Positions 46,597-55,133 of a DNA stretch of 64,000 bases are shown piece after piece. Each line of letters begins with the position of its first letter. Within the stretch, counting starts at the first letter, position 1. The notes below the pieces were generated by a model. The model saw only the letters and a list, made by a program, of their open reading frames with translations, made no database searches and was not told where the DNA came from. A program made the translations under genes and the position numbers. The stretch is from the NCBI RefSeq assembly GCF_003050925.1, contig NZ_QAOV01000005.1, positions 186,001-250,000 on the forward strand. Reading direction: 5' to 3'. Origin of the DNA: Pseudomonas sp. GV085. GTDB lineage: Bacteria; Pseudomonadota; Gammaproteobacteria; Pseudomonadales; Pseudomonadaceae.

Positions 46597-47864
46597 AGCT
46601 CAGCATTCTCGGTGCCCGCGTGATCGATCCGGCCAGTGGCCTGGATCAAGTGACCGATATCCACATTGAAGCCTGCAAAGTCGTCGCCCTTGGCGCAGCG
46701 CCAGCCGGCTTTGTCGCCGTCGACACGATCGACGCCAAAGGCCTGGTGGCCGCTCCCGGCCTGGTCGACCTCAACGTTGCCCTGCGCGAGCCAGGTTACA
46801 GCCGCAAAGGCTCGATTGTCAGCGAAACCCGCGCGGCGGCGGCTGGCGGCGTGACCAGCCTGTGCTGCCCGCCAAAAACCAAACCGGTGCTGGACACCTC
46901 GGCAGTGGCCGAACTGATCCTCGACCGCGCCCGTGAGGCCGGCAACACCAAAGTCTTCCCGATTGGCGCCCTGAGCAAAGGCCTGGACGGCGAACAGCTG
47001 GCAGAGCTCGTGGCACTGCGCGATGCCGGTTGCGTGGCCTTCGGCAACGGCCTTGAGAGTTTCCGCAACACCCGTACCCTGTGCCGGGCACTGGACTACG
47101 CAGCGACTTTCGACCTGACGGTGATTTTCAACTCCCAGGATCACGACCTGGCCGAGGGTGGCCTGGCTCACGAAGGTCCGACCGCCAGCTTCCTGGGCTT
47201 GCCGGGCATCCCGGAAAGTGCCGAGACCGTCGCCCTGGCCCGGGATCTGCTGCTGGTTGAACAGACCGGCGTGCGCGCGCACTTCAGCCAGCTCACCAGT
47301 GCCCGCGGCGTTGAATTGATCGCCCAGGCCCAGGCCCGGGGCCTGAAGGTGACCGCGGACGTCGCCCTGTACCAGCTGATCCTGACCGACGAAGCGCTGA
47401 TCGACTTCAGCAGCCTGTATCACGTCCAGCCGCCGCTACGCACCCGCGCCGACCGCGAAGGCCTGCGCGCAGCGGTGAAATCGGGGGTGATCTCGGCCAT
47501 CTCCAGCCATCACCAACCCCATGAGCGTGACGCCAAACTGGCACCGTTCGGCGCAACCGAGCCGGGCATCAGCAGCGTCGAACTGCTGTTGCCGCTGGCG
47601 ATGACCCTGGTCGAAGATGGCTTGCTGGACCTGCCGACGTTGCTGGCGCGCCTGAGCGCTGGCCCTGCCGACGCCTTGCGCCTGCCGGCAGGCAAACTGG
47701 CAGTGGGTGGTGCGGCGGACATCGTACTGTTCGACCCAGCGGCCTCCACCGTCGCCGGTGAAACCTGGCTGTCCAAGGGCGAAAACTGCCCGTTCATTGG
47801 CCACAGCCTGCCGGGTGTGGTGCGTTACACCCTGGTGGATGGGCGGATCAGCCACCAGGCTTAA
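46593..47864 (+). CDS. Dihydroorotase-like protein PyrC' (predicted inactive)
   Basis: This 423-residue amidohydrolase-fold protein starts at a GTG within a GTGA overlap with the pyrB stop. Active dihydroorotases have HxH after PGxxDxH; here the stretch reads [20 protein letters not shown], with Asn and Ala in place of the metal-binding histidines. It is therefore expected to be non-catalytic, serving as the structural partner of PyrB in the Pseudomonas ATCase complex. A REPIN follows it. Confidence 0.94.
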   Translation: MKLSILGARVIDPASGLDQVTDIHIEACKVVALGAAPAGFVAVDTIDAKGLVAAPGLVDLNVALREPGYSRKGSIVSETRAAAAGGVTSLCCPPKTKPVLDTSAVAELILDRAREAGNTKVFPIGALSKGLDGEQLAELVALRDAGCVAFGNGLESFRNTRTLCRALDYAATFDLTVIFNSQDHDLAEGGLAHEGPTASFLGLPGIPESAETVALARDLLLVEQTGVRAHFSQLTSARGVELIAQAQARGLKVTADVALYQLILTDEALIDFSSLYHVQPPLRTRADREGLRAAVKSGVISAISSHHQPHERDAKLAPFGATEPGISSVELLLPLAMTLVEDGLLDLPTLLARLSAGPADALRLPAGKLAVGGAADIVLFDPAASTVAGETWLSKGENCPFIGHSLPGVVRYTLVDGRISHQA

Positions 47865-47868
47865 AAAC

Positions 47869-47946
47869 AAAAGTTCGCAGCCTGCGGCAACTCCTACGGG
47901 GAAATGCATATTCCCGTGTAGGAGCTGCCGCAGGCTGCGAACTTTT
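47869..47946. repeat. REPIN (class B variant: AAAGTTCGCAGCC)
   Basis: Inverted arms AAAAGTTCGCAGCCTGCGGC and its complement lie right after pyrC'. It is the same class as 9552 and 60342 but with TTCGCAG instead of ATCGCAG. Confidence 0.9.
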
Positions 47947-47955
47947 GATCTTCGC

Positions 47956-48018
47956 TTATCGACTCTGCGCATTACGCAGCGACACCTGGTCATTCAACGT
48001 CCAGAAGTCATACAGCCC
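47956..48018 (-). pseudogene. Detached 3' fragment of a TM2-domain gene
   Basis: Bases 47960-48016 match 48956-49012, the 3' end of the intact TM2 gene, at 55 of 57 positions. They encode LYDFWTLNDQVSLRNAQSR and then a stop (TAA, versus TGA in the intact gene). Upstream of LYDFW the match ends abruptly. It is the tail of a second, slightly diverged TM2 allele. A 68-codon chimeric frame reads into it from 48162. Confidence 0.85.
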
Positions 48019-48400
48019 TCTTCCCCCCTCCGTCATCCACTGCCTCTCCCCTAACAGCACATCCGCATCAAGAGCATCTCTACAAGCGATGGCGAATAAA
48101 CCTATCCAATGAACAGAAATTTCTGACTCATCATCACCTGTGCGAAAGGAGCTTCGCAACACACAGAAACATCCTACAAAGTTATTGAGTGCCGATTCAA
48201 CGCCTATCCTCTAGCATAAAAACAGCGCAAGGAAACATCACTACAAACACCATGAATACAAAGTGCAAGCAAGGAGCAAGACGTGAAAAGTTGACTTACC
48301 CTACCTCCTATCGTTAGGAAAGGAACAACGGGAAACTCAGACGGTTTTACAGTAAATCCTGGATTCAGCTGGGGGCCTATGGGATTACAGATTGGCTAGA
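48019..48400. other. AT-rich non-coding part of the rearranged patch
   Basis: No convincing gene. The minus-strand frame 48162-48017 (containing SVHWIGLFAIACRDALDAD) runs into the TM2 fragment and may be a remnant of another protein's C-terminus. The base composition is clearly poorer in G+C than the flanking backbone. Confidence 0.45.
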
Positions 48401-48856
48401 ATGAAAAGCGGTATAAAAGCCTTTACTTATGAGCTTCTGCATTCAGGAAGAGCCAACGTGAAGCCCCTCTACAAACACCTGAACTACATCTACCCTTTAC
48501 TTTTAGCGATCACTTCCAGCGTAGCAATATTTACCATAGAAAAAAATTTGAGCACAGGCATTTACGACATAGATCGAGACTCAATCGGAATACCAATAGG
48601 TGCAATCCTGATTGCGGGCTTAGTGTTATTCATATTTCACCTAATGCAAATATTTTTATACAAAAAAGCCCGCCACACCAATTCAACCTTGATAAAAATA
48701 TCAGCATTAATAATTGCAATTGCATCGCTTGCGATTCTCGCCGACAGCATAAATTACTGGGCCACCCCAAACCACTTCATCATTTCAATCTTCTACAGCT
48801 TCAGCACAATGGCATTTTTAACGCTTCAACTTCAATTACTGAAAGCATTTCAGTAA
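48401..48856 (+). CDS. Hypothetical four-helix membrane protein (orphan)
   Basis: This 151-residue protein is not recognised. It has four hydrophobic stretches: YIYPLLLAITSSVAIFTI, IGAILIAGLVLFIFHLMQIF, LIKISALIIAIASLAILA, and HFIISIFYSFSTMAFLTLQL. A short basic N-terminus (MKSGIKAF) and hydrophilic loops complete it. The codons are AT-rich (AAA, ATA, TTA frequent), unlike the neighbours, which suggests transfer. The ATG at 48401 is chosen over a TTG at 48392; neither has a strong ribosome-binding site. It lies between remnants of TM2 and pyrC'. No function is proposed. Confidence 0.65.
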   Translation: MKSGIKAFTYELLHSGRANVKPLYKHLNYIYPLLLAITSSVAIFTIEKNLSTGIYDIDRDSIGIPIGAILIAGLVLFIFHLMQIFLYKKARHTNSTLIKISALIIAIASLAILADSINYWATPNHFIISIFYSFSTMAFLTLQLQLLKAFQ

Positions 48857-48882
48857 CCACTCATAGGCTGTAACTCAAGCAG

Positions 48883-48912
48883 GCAGATAGCTGGATCAGT
48901 CACCAGACGTAA
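48883..48912 (+). pseudogene. Detached 3' fragment of a pyrC'-like gene
   Basis: These ten codons (ADSWISHQT plus stop TAA) align with the last ten codons of pyrC' at 47835-47864 (VDGRISHQA plus TAA), 22 of 30 bases identical, including the stop in register. Four more A/T positions after the stop also agree. Upstream similarity fades. It lies where a second pyrC'-TM2 junction would be. Confidence 0.65.
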
Positions 48913-48916
48913 AACC

Positions 48917-48948
48917 CTGCGGCGAGAGGGTTTGCTCTCTCGCCGCAG
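48917..48948. repeat. REP palindrome (class D variant)
   Basis: The inverted repeat CTGCGGCGAGAG...CTCTCGCCGCAG lies between the pyrC' fragment and the intact TM2 gene. The other pyrC'-TM2 junction at 47869 carries a class B REPIN in the equivalent place. Confidence 0.8.
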
Positions 48949-48951
48949 AAA

Positions 48952-49371
48952 TCAACGACTCTGCGCATTACGCACGGACACCTGGTCATTCAACGTCCAG
49001 AAGTCATACAGCACGCCAATAAAGAACAGACCACCCGTCACCAGGTACAGCAACCCACTGATCCATTTCCCCTGATACATCCGGTGCACGCCGAACACCC
49101 CGAGAAACGTCAGCAGGATCCACGCCACGTTGTATTCGATGGGACCCGCGGTAAACCGCAGGTCAGCCTCGCGATCCATCGCCGGGATCAGGAAAAGGTC
49201 GATCAGCCAACCGATCCCCAGCAAGCCAAAGGTGAAGAACCAGATCGTCCCGGTCACCGGCTTGCCGTAATAGAAGCGGTGAGCGCCGGTAAAACCGAAA
49301 ATCCACAGCAGGTAACCGATCACTTTGCTGTGAGTGTCTTGCTGCTGGACAGCCTGTTGATAGGGGTTCAT
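48952..49371 (-). CDS. TM2-domain membrane protein
   Basis: A 139-residue protein with two TM2-type repeats: SKVIGYLLWIFGFTGAHRFYYG with GTIWFFTFGLLGIGWLIDLF, then WILLTFLGVFGVHRMYQG with SGLLYLVTGGLFFIGVLYDF. The G-x-HR-x-Y motif occurs in each. Function is unknown. It is divergent from the NlpC/P60 gene across 251 bp that hold only promoter DNA, including a separated inverted pair CTTTTTTGCC/GGCAAAAAAG. Confidence 0.88.
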   Translation of the reverse strand: MNPYQQAVQQQDTHSKVIGYLLWIFGFTGAHRFYYGKPVTGTIWFFTFGLLGIGWLIDLFLIPAMDREADLRFTAGPIEYNVAWILLTFLGVFGVHRMYQGKWISGLLYLVTGGLFFIGVLYDFWTLNDQVSVRNAQSR

Positions 49372-49622
49372 GAATGACCTCGATTCACACGATAGATAAA
49401 TATTCTTGAATTCTTTGTGACTTTTTTACAGGCATCCGACGTATGGCAAATGCTACCTCCACCCCCGTCAAAGCCTTGTAACACCGGACTTCTGTCCGAC
49501 AATTGCGTCATTTTGCCGCTTTTTTGCCACCATTGCCCTCCAGATTGAATCGACCAACGGCCTCGGAAGCGGCAAAAAAGCTGTTATAAAGTTGCGCGCT
49601 GACCTATTAAGAGCCTTGCCTA

Positions 49623-50243
49623 ATGCGTTCATTTTTCAAGACATGGCTAACCATTTGCCTTTTGATGCCACTGGCCGCCCACGCCACCAATCGTGAGCAA
49701 CGTCTTCCTAACGTCAATGGTTACACCCCAAAATCCCATGCCTCTGCTCCTTCGAGCAAAGACAAAAAATTCGCCAAATATGCTCCAAGCCTGGCCAGCA
49801 GCAAAAGCGGCCTGGTTCCACCGATGGGCACCAAGGAAAGCAGCGACGTGCTGAGCCGCGCCGTGAACGTCCTTGGCACTCCCTATCGCTGGGGCGGCAG
49901 CAGCCCAAGCAAAGGCTTCGATTGCAGCGGCCTGGTGAAGTACGCGTTCAACGACGCCACGTTCGACCTGCCACGCACCTCCAATGCCATGGCCAGCGGT
50001 CATGGGGAAAAAGTCGATCGCAATGACCTGAAACCCGGCGACCTGATTTTCTTCAACATCAAGAGCCGTCGGGTCAATCACGTCGCCATTTACCTGGGCA
50101 ACGATCGCTTCATCCACGCGCCACGTCGCGGCAAGTCGGTGTCCATCGACACCCTGAATAAACCGTACTGGGAAAACCACTATGTGGTTGCCAAGCGGGT
50201 TCTGCCGAAAGAGCCGAATCAGTTGCGGGTTGTTCAGCGCTGA
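49623..50243 (+). CDS. NlpC/P60 family peptidoglycan endopeptidase
   Basis: A 206-residue secreted C40 peptidase. A signal peptide (MRSFFKTWLTICLLMPLAAHA) leads to a Ser/Lys-rich linker and the catalytic domain: GTPYRWGGSSPSKGFDCSG with nucleophile Cys101, NHVAIYLGNDRFIHAP with the two histidines. It should cut gamma-D-Glu to diaminopimelate stem-peptide bonds in the periplasm. A candidate -10 (TATAAA, 49585) is upstream. The hairpin after it is shared with pilT. Confidence 0.92.
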   Translation: MRSFFKTWLTICLLMPLAAHATNREQRLPNVNGYTPKSHASAPSSKDKKFAKYAPSLASSKSGLVPPMGTKESSDVLSRAVNVLGTPYRWGGSSPSKGFDCSGLVKYAFNDATFDLPRTSNAMASGHGEKVDRNDLKPGDLIFFNIKSRRVNHVAIYLGNDRFIHAPRRGKSVSIDTLNKPYWENHYVVAKRVLPKEPNQLRVVQR

Positions 50244-50256
50244 TTGAAGCAAGATC

Positions 50257-50299
50257 AAAAGATCGTCCGAAGGCTCGGGCCGCGTTCGGACGATCTTTT
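50257..50299. terminator. Bidirectional terminator between the NlpC/P60 gene and pilT
   Basis: Inverted repeat AAAAGATCGTCCGAA/TTCGGACGATCTTTT with flanking T and A runs, placed between the convergent genes. The AAAAGATCG ends resemble class B REPs, but the core is different. Confidence 0.85.
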
Positions 50300-50303
50300 G
50301 CTT

Positions 50304-51338
50304 TTAAAAGCCATCCGGTGACCGCGCCTTCTCCCGCGCATGATCACGACTGACCAACCCCTTGGTCACCAGATCCTTCAAACTCATATCCAGCGTCTGC
50401 ATCCCCAACGACCCTCCCGACTGAATCGCCGAATACATCTGCGCCACCTTGTCCTCGCGGATCAGGTTCCGGATCGCCGATGTCCCCAGCATGATCTCGT
50501 GGGCCGCGATGCGTCCGCCGCCGATCTTCTTCACCAGGGTCTGGGACACCACCGCCAGCAGCGACTCGGAGAGCATCGAACGCACCATCGACTTCTCGTC
50601 CCCCGGAAACACGTCCACCACACGGTCGATGGTTTTCGCCGCCGACGTGGTGTGCAGCGTGCCGAACACCAGATGGCCGGTTTCGGCGGCAGTCAATGCC
50701 AGGCGAATAGTCTCCAGATCGCGCATCTCGCCCACCAGAATCACATCCGGATCTTCCCGCAGTGCCGATCGCAAGGCGGTGGCGAAGCTGCGGGTATCGC
50801 GATGAACTTCACGCTGGTTGATCAGGCACTTGCGCGGCTCGTGGACAAACTCGATAGGGTCTTCGATGGTGAGGATGTGGTGATGGCGATGGGTATTGAG
50901 GTAATCGATCATCGCCGCCAGCGTGGTGGACTTGCCGGAACCGGTCGGGCCAGTCACCAGCACCAGGCCACGGGGCGCGTCGGTCATTTTGTGGAACACG
51001 TCCCCCATGCCCAGTTCGTCCATGCCCCGCACTTTCGACGGTATGGTACGAAACACAGCGCCCGCGCCACGGTTCTGATTGAACGCATTGACCCGAAAGC
51101 GCGCCACACCGGGCACCTCAAAGGAAAAATCGGTTTCCAGGTGTTTCTCGAAGTCCGCCCGCTGAGTGTCATTCATGATGGCATGGATCAGCGCCTGCAC
51201 CTGCTGGTGATCCAGGGCCGGCAGGTTGATGCGCCGCACATCGCCATCCACCCGGATCATCGGCGGCAGGCCAGCAGACAAGTGCAGGTCGGACGCCCCC
51301 TGTTTGGCGCTGAATGCCAGCAGTTCGGTGATATCCAT
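50304..51338 (-). CDS. pilT: Type IV pilus retraction ATPase PilT
   Basis: A 344-residue hexameric ATPase. It has ASDLHLSAGLPPMIRVDG in the N-terminal domain, Walker A GPTGSGKSTTLAAMI near residue 130, the Asp/His boxes (ILTIEDPIEFVHEP, HLVFGTLHTTSA), and the C-terminal AIRNLIREDK helix needed for retraction. I start at the ATG at 51338 (MDITELL); four upstream codons are open. It is divergent from yggS across 56 bp. It complements the pil/chp operon elsewhere in this window. Confidence 0.97.
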   Translation of the reverse strand: MDITELLAFSAKQGASDLHLSAGLPPMIRVDGDVRRINLPALDHQQVQALIHAIMNDTQRADFEKHLETDFSFEVPGVARFRVNAFNQNRGAGAVFRTIPSKVRGMDELGMGDVFHKMTDAPRGLVLVTGPTGSGKSTTLAAMIDYLNTHRHHHILTIEDPIEFVHEPRKCLINQREVHRDTRSFATALRSALREDPDVILVGEMRDLETIRLALTAAETGHLVFGTLHTTSAAKTIDRVVDVFPGDEKSMVRSMLSESLLAVVSQTLVKKIGGGRIAAHEIMLGTSAIRNLIREDKVAQMYSAIQSGGSLGMQTLDMSLKDLVTKGLVSRDHAREKARSPDGF

Positions 51339-51394
51339 AGCGTCCCTCAATTCCAGTAGAATGCCGCGAACCTTCAGACCGCTGGCGCCTCTTG

Positions 51395-52081
51395 ATGTCC
51401 ACCATAGCAGACAACATTCTCGAAGTTAGTTCGCGCATCCATGCCGCAACACTCGCCGCCAACCGCGCCGAGAACAGCGTCCAGCTGCTGGCCGTGAGCA
51501 AGACCAAACCCGCGCCAGACCTACGTGAAGCCTACGCCGCCGGCCTGCGCGACTTTGGCGAGAACTACCTGCAGGAAGCGTTGGGCAAGCAGCTCGAACT
51601 GGCCGACCTGCCCTTGATCTGGCACTTCATCGGCCCCATTCAATCGAACAAGACTCGTGCTATCGCCGAGCACTTCGACTGGGTGCATTCCGTGGATCGC
51701 CTGAAAATCGCACAACGCCTGTCCGAACAACGTCCTGCCGATCTGCCGCCACTGAATATCTGCATCCAGGTCAACGTCAGCGGTGAAGCCAGCAAATCCG
51801 GCTGCACCCCGGCCGACCTGCCGGCCCTGGCCAACGCCATCAGCGCCCTCCCGCGCTTGAAGTTGCGCGGGTTGATGGCTATCCCTGAACCGACTGAAGA
51901 TCGCGCCACCCAGGACGCCGCTTTCGCTGCCGTGCAAAGCCTGCAAGCCAGCCTGAACCTGCCACTCGACACACTATCCATGGGCATGAGCCACGACCTC
52001 GAGTCGGCCATTGCCCAGGGCGCCACTTGGGTCCGCATCGGTACGGCCCTGTTTGGCGCCCGCGACTACAGCCAGCCGTAA
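51395..52081 (+). CDS. PLP homeostasis protein YggS
   Basis: A 228-residue single-domain PLP-binding TIM barrel (PLPBP/YggS family): VQLLAVSKTKP with the PLP lysine at residue 36, FGENYLQEALGK, WHFIGPIQSNKTR and MGMSHDLESAIAQGATWVRI. It buffers free PLP and is not an enzyme of known reaction. It starts the yggS-proC-yggT-yggU run. Start ATG at 51395. Confidence 0.95.
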   Translation: MSTIADNILEVSSRIHAATLAANRAENSVQLLAVSKTKPAPDLREAYAAGLRDFGENYLQEALGKQLELADLPLIWHFIGPIQSNKTRAIAEHFDWVHSVDRLKIAQRLSEQRPADLPPLNICIQVNVSGEASKSGCTPADLPALANAISALPRLKLRGLMAIPEPTEDRATQDAAFAAVQSLQASLNLPLDTLSMGMSHDLESAIAQGATWVRIGTALFGARDYSQP

Positions 52082-52115
52082 ACATGGCTGACACACTTCT
52101 GAATAAGGACCTGAC

Positions 52116-52934
52116 ATGAGCAAGACACGTATTGCCTTTATCGGTGCCGGCAACATGGCCGCCAGTTTGATTGGCGGCCTGCGGGCCAAGGGTCTGGAAG
52201 CCGCACAGATTCGCGCCAGCGATCCGGGCGAAGAAACCCGCGCCCGCGTGAGTACCGAGCATGGCATCGAAACCTTCGCCGACAACGCCCAAGCCGTTGA
52301 TGCCGCCGACGTCGTCGTCCTGGCGGTCAAGCCCCAGGCGATGAAAGCCGTGTGCGAAGCGCTTCGCCCAAGCCTCAAGCCCAATCAACTGGTGGTTTCG
52401 ATTGCCGCGGGCATCACCTGCGCCAGCATGAACAACTGGCTCGGCGCCCAGCCGATCGTGCGCTGCATGCCCAACACCCCGGCGCTGGTGCGTCAGGGCG
52501 CGAGCGGCCTGTTCGCGACAGCCGAAGTGACCGCCGAACAGCGTCAGCAGGCCCAGGAGCTGCTGTCCGCAGTCGGCATCGCCTTATGGCTGGATGAAGA
52601 GCAGCAACTGGACGCCGTCACCGCCGTTTCAGGCTCGGGCCCGGCGTATTTCTTCCTGCTGATCGAAGCCATGACCGCCGCCGGCGTGAAACTCGGCCTG
52701 CCGGCGGACATCGCCGCGCAACTGACCTTGCAAACCGCACTGGGCGCCGCCCACATGGCCGTCTCCAGCGATGTCGACGCGGCCGAGCTGCGCCGCCGTG
52801 TCACCTCGCCCGCGGGCACCACAGAAGCTGCAATCAAGTCGTTCCAGGCCAATGGCTTCGAAGCCCTGGTCGAAAAAGCACTCGGCGCTGCCGCGCATCG
52901 CTCGGCCGAGATGGCCGAACAACTGGGTCAATAA
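52116..52934 (+). CDS. proC: Pyrroline-5-carboxylate reductase
   Basis: ProC reduces P5C to proline with NADPH. The 272-residue protein has the Rossmann loop IAFIGAGNMAASLIGGL, CMPNTPALVRQGASGL, and the dimer-domain signature AVSGSGPAYFFLLIEAM with RRRVTSPAGTTEAAI. It lies 34 bp after yggS and 10 bp before yggT. Confidence 0.97.
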   Translation: MSKTRIAFIGAGNMAASLIGGLRAKGLEAAQIRASDPGEETRARVSTEHGIETFADNAQAVDAADVVVLAVKPQAMKAVCEALRPSLKPNQLVVSIAAGITCASMNNWLGAQPIVRCMPNTPALVRQGASGLFATAEVTAEQRQQAQELLSAVGIALWLDEEQQLDAVTAVSGSGPAYFFLLIEAMTAAGVKLGLPADIAAQLTLQTALGAAHMAVSSDVDAAELRRRVTSPAGTTEAAIKSFQANGFEALVEKALGAAAHRSAEMAEQLGQ

Positions 52935-52944
52935 GGAGCCTTTC

Positions 52945-53535
52945 ATGATTGGATTGAATACCGCAGCGGTCTACGTGCTGCAAACCCTCGGCAGCCTGTA
53001 TCTGCTGATCGTGCTGATGCGCTTCGTACTGCAACTGGTACGGGCGAACTTCTACAACCCGATCTGCCAGTTCATCGTCAAGGCCACTCAGCCACTGCTC
53101 AAGCCACTGCGCCGGATCATCCCGAGCGTGTTCGGCCTGGACATGTCCTCGCTGGTGCTGGCGATCCTGGTGCAACTGGCGCTGATGGCCCTGACCCTGT
53201 TGCTGACCTACGGCACCACCGGCAACCCGCTAACACTGCTGATCTGGTCGATCATCGGCGTGACCGCGCTGTTCATGAAGATTTTCTTCTTCGCCCTCAT
53301 CATCAGCGTGATCCTGTCCTGGGTCGCTCCGGGCAGCCATAACCCGGGCGCCGAACTGGTGAACGACGTCTGCGAACCGGCCCTGGCGCCATTCCGCAAG
53401 TTCCTGCCGAGTCTCGGCGGCCTGGATCTGTCGCCGATCTTTGCGTTCCTGGCCATCAAACTGGTCGACATGCTGGTGATCAACAACCTCGCAGCCATGA
53501 CCATGATGCCGGAAATCCTCCGCGTGTTGATCTGA
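52945..53535 (+). CDS. YggT family membrane protein
   Basis: A 196-residue inner-membrane protein with two YggT repeats. Each has a helix, then an FYNPICQFIVKATQPLLKP-type amphipathic stretch; the second is NDVCEPALAPFRKFLPSLGG. The function is unknown, possibly osmotic or envelope-related. The ATG at 52945 follows AAGGAG. An open frame upstream (from 52771) overlaps proC and is rejected. Confidence 0.92.
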   Translation: MIGLNTAAVYVLQTLGSLYLLIVLMRFVLQLVRANFYNPICQFIVKATQPLLKPLRRIIPSVFGLDMSSLVLAILVQLALMALTLLLTYGTTGNPLTLLIWSIIGVTALFMKIFFFALIISVILSWVAPGSHNPGAELVNDVCEPALAPFRKFLPSLGGLDLSPIFAFLAIKLVDMLVINNLAAMTMMPEILRVLI

Positions 53536-53539
53536 CCCG

Positions 53540-53827
53540 GTGAGCTACTTTCGCTGGGACGGCGACGACCTGATTCTGGAGTGTCACCTGCAACCGGCAG
53601 CCCGTAGCGATGACTTCTGCGGGCTGCACGGCGATCGCCTGAAGATCCGCCTGACCGCGCCGCCGGTCGAGGGCAAGGCCAACGCGTATCTGATGGCGTT
53701 TCTGGCCAAGGCCTTTGGCGTGTCCAAGAGCCAGGTCAGTTTGATCAGTGGCGAGTTGAACCGGCAGAAGCGGGTGCGAATCTGTTCGCCGAAAAAACTG
53801 CCGGATTTGCCCGGACTGGAACGCTGA
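53540..53827 (+). CDS. DUF167/YggU family protein
   Basis: A 95-residue protein with the YggU signatures: LQPAARSDDFCGLHGDRLKI, RLTAPPVEGKANAYLMAFLA and FGVSKSQVSLISGELNRQK. Function is unknown. It starts with GTG four bases after the yggT stop and completes the yggS-proC-yggT-yggU set. Confidence 0.93.
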   Translation: MSYFRWDGDDLILECHLQPAARSDDFCGLHGDRLKIRLTAPPVEGKANAYLMAFLAKAFGVSKSQVSLISGELNRQKRVRICSPKKLPDLPGLER

Positions 53828-53832
53828 ACCTA

Positions 53833-53913
53833 CTGTAGGAGCTGGCTTGCCAGCGAAGGCGGCGTGATTGACACACCGTGACATCTGGTTCGCCGGCAAG
53901 CCGGCTCCTACAG
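53833..53913. repeat. REPIN (class C: GAGCTGGCTTGCCAGC / GCCGGCAAGCCGGC)
   Basis: Left arm TGTAGGAGCTGGCTTGCCAG and right arm GCCGGCAAGCCGGCTCCTAC are similar but not perfect complements (CTGGC versus CCGGC). It lies between yggU and metX. Confidence 0.87.
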
Positions 53914-53986
53914 TGGGCAAGGGTTAGCTTGCTGCTAGGGGCAGCGGTCTTTAGACTTACGCCTCATTTCAACGAGAGCAGGGTCG

Positions 53987-55126
53987 ATGCCAGCTGCCTT
54001 TCCCCCCGATTCTGTTGGTCTGGTGACGCCGCAAGTGGCGCACTTCAGCGAACCCCTGGCGTTGGCCTGTGGACGTTCGCTCCCGGCCTATGACCTGATT
54101 TACGAAACCTACGGCACACTCAACGCCATGGCGAGCAACGCCGTGCTGATCTGCCACGCCCTGTCCGGTCACCACCACGCCGCTGGCTACCACAGCGCCG
54201 ACGACCGCAAACCCGGTTGGTGGGACAGCTGCATCGGCCCCGGCAAGCCGATCGATACCAGCAAGTTCTTCGTGGTCAGCCTGAATAACCTCGGCGGCTG
54301 CAACGGTTCCACCGGCCCGAGCAGCATCAACCCGGACACCGGCAAGCCGTTCGGCGCCGACTTCCCGGTGTTGACCGTCGAGGATTGGGTGCACAGTCAA
54401 GCGCGCCTGGCGGATCGCCTCGGTATCGCCCAGTTCGCGGCCGTGATCGGCGGCAGCCTCGGCGGCATGCAGGCGATGCAATGGAGCATCACCTACCCTG
54501 ACCGCATCCGTCATTGCCTGGCCATCGCCTCGGCGCCCAAGCTGTCGGCACAGAACATCGCGTTCAACGAAGTGGCGCGTCAGGCGATCCTCACCGACCC
54601 GGAATTCCACGGCGGTTCTTTTCAGGAACACGGTGTGATCCCCAAGCGCGGCCTGATGCTGGCGCGGATGGTCGGGCACATCACTTACCTGTCCGACGAC
54701 TCCATGGGCGAGAAATTCGGCCGAGGGCTCAAGAGCGAAAAGCTCAACTACGACTTCCACAGCGTCGAGTTCCAGGTCGAAAGCTACCTGCGCTATCAGG
54801 GCGAGGAGTTCTCCGGGCGCTTCGATGCCAATACGTATCTGTTGATGACCAAAGCGCTCGATTACTTCGATCCGGCGGCGGACTTCGGCGATAACCTGGC
54901 GAGAACCTTTGAAGGCGCCAAGGCCAGGTTCTGCGTGATGTCGTTCACCACCGACTGGCGCTTCTCCCCTGCCCGCTCGCGGGAACTGGTGGATGCGCTG
55001 ATGGCCGCGCGCAAGGACGTCTGCTACCTCGAGATCGACGCACCGCAAGGCCACGACGCCTTCCTGATTCCGATCCCGCGCTATCTGCAGGCTTTCGGCA
55101 ATTACATGAACCGCATTACGTTGTGA
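53987..55126 (+). CDS. metX: Homoserine O-succinyltransferase (MetX type)
   Basis: A 379-residue alpha/beta-hydrolase: oxyanion segment [17 protein letters not shown], nucleophile elbow [12 protein letters not shown] with Ser about 157, catalytic His in [10 protein letters not shown] (about 355). It acylates homoserine, the first step of methionine synthesis; in Pseudomonas the acyl donor is succinyl-CoA despite the MetX fold. Start ATG at 53987. metW follows after seven bases, a characteristic pair. Confidence 0.95.
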   Translation: MPAAFPPDSVGLVTPQVAHFSEPLALACGRSLPAYDLIYETYGTLNAMASNAVLICHALSGHHHAAGYHSADDRKPGWWDSCIGPGKPIDTSKFFVVSLNNLGGCNGSTGPSSINPDTGKPFGADFPVLTVEDWVHSQARLADRLGIAQFAAVIGGSLGGMQAMQWSITYPDRIRHCLAIASAPKLSAQNIAFNEVARQAILTDPEFHGGSFQEHGVIPKRGLMLARMVGHITYLSDDSMGEKFGRGLKSEKLNYDFHSVEFQVESYLRYQGEEFSGRFDANTYLLMTKALDYFDPAADFGDNLARTFEGAKARFCVMSFTTDWRFSPARSRELVDALMAARKDVCYLEIDAPQGHDAFLIPIPRYLQAFGNYMNRITL

Positions 55127-55133
55127 GAAAGCC

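Noticed and set aside
49519..49580. Inverted pair CTTTTTTGCC / GGCAAAAAAG upstream of the NlpC/P60 gene
   Set aside because: Short, homopolymer-based and 42 bp apart; not enough to call an operator.
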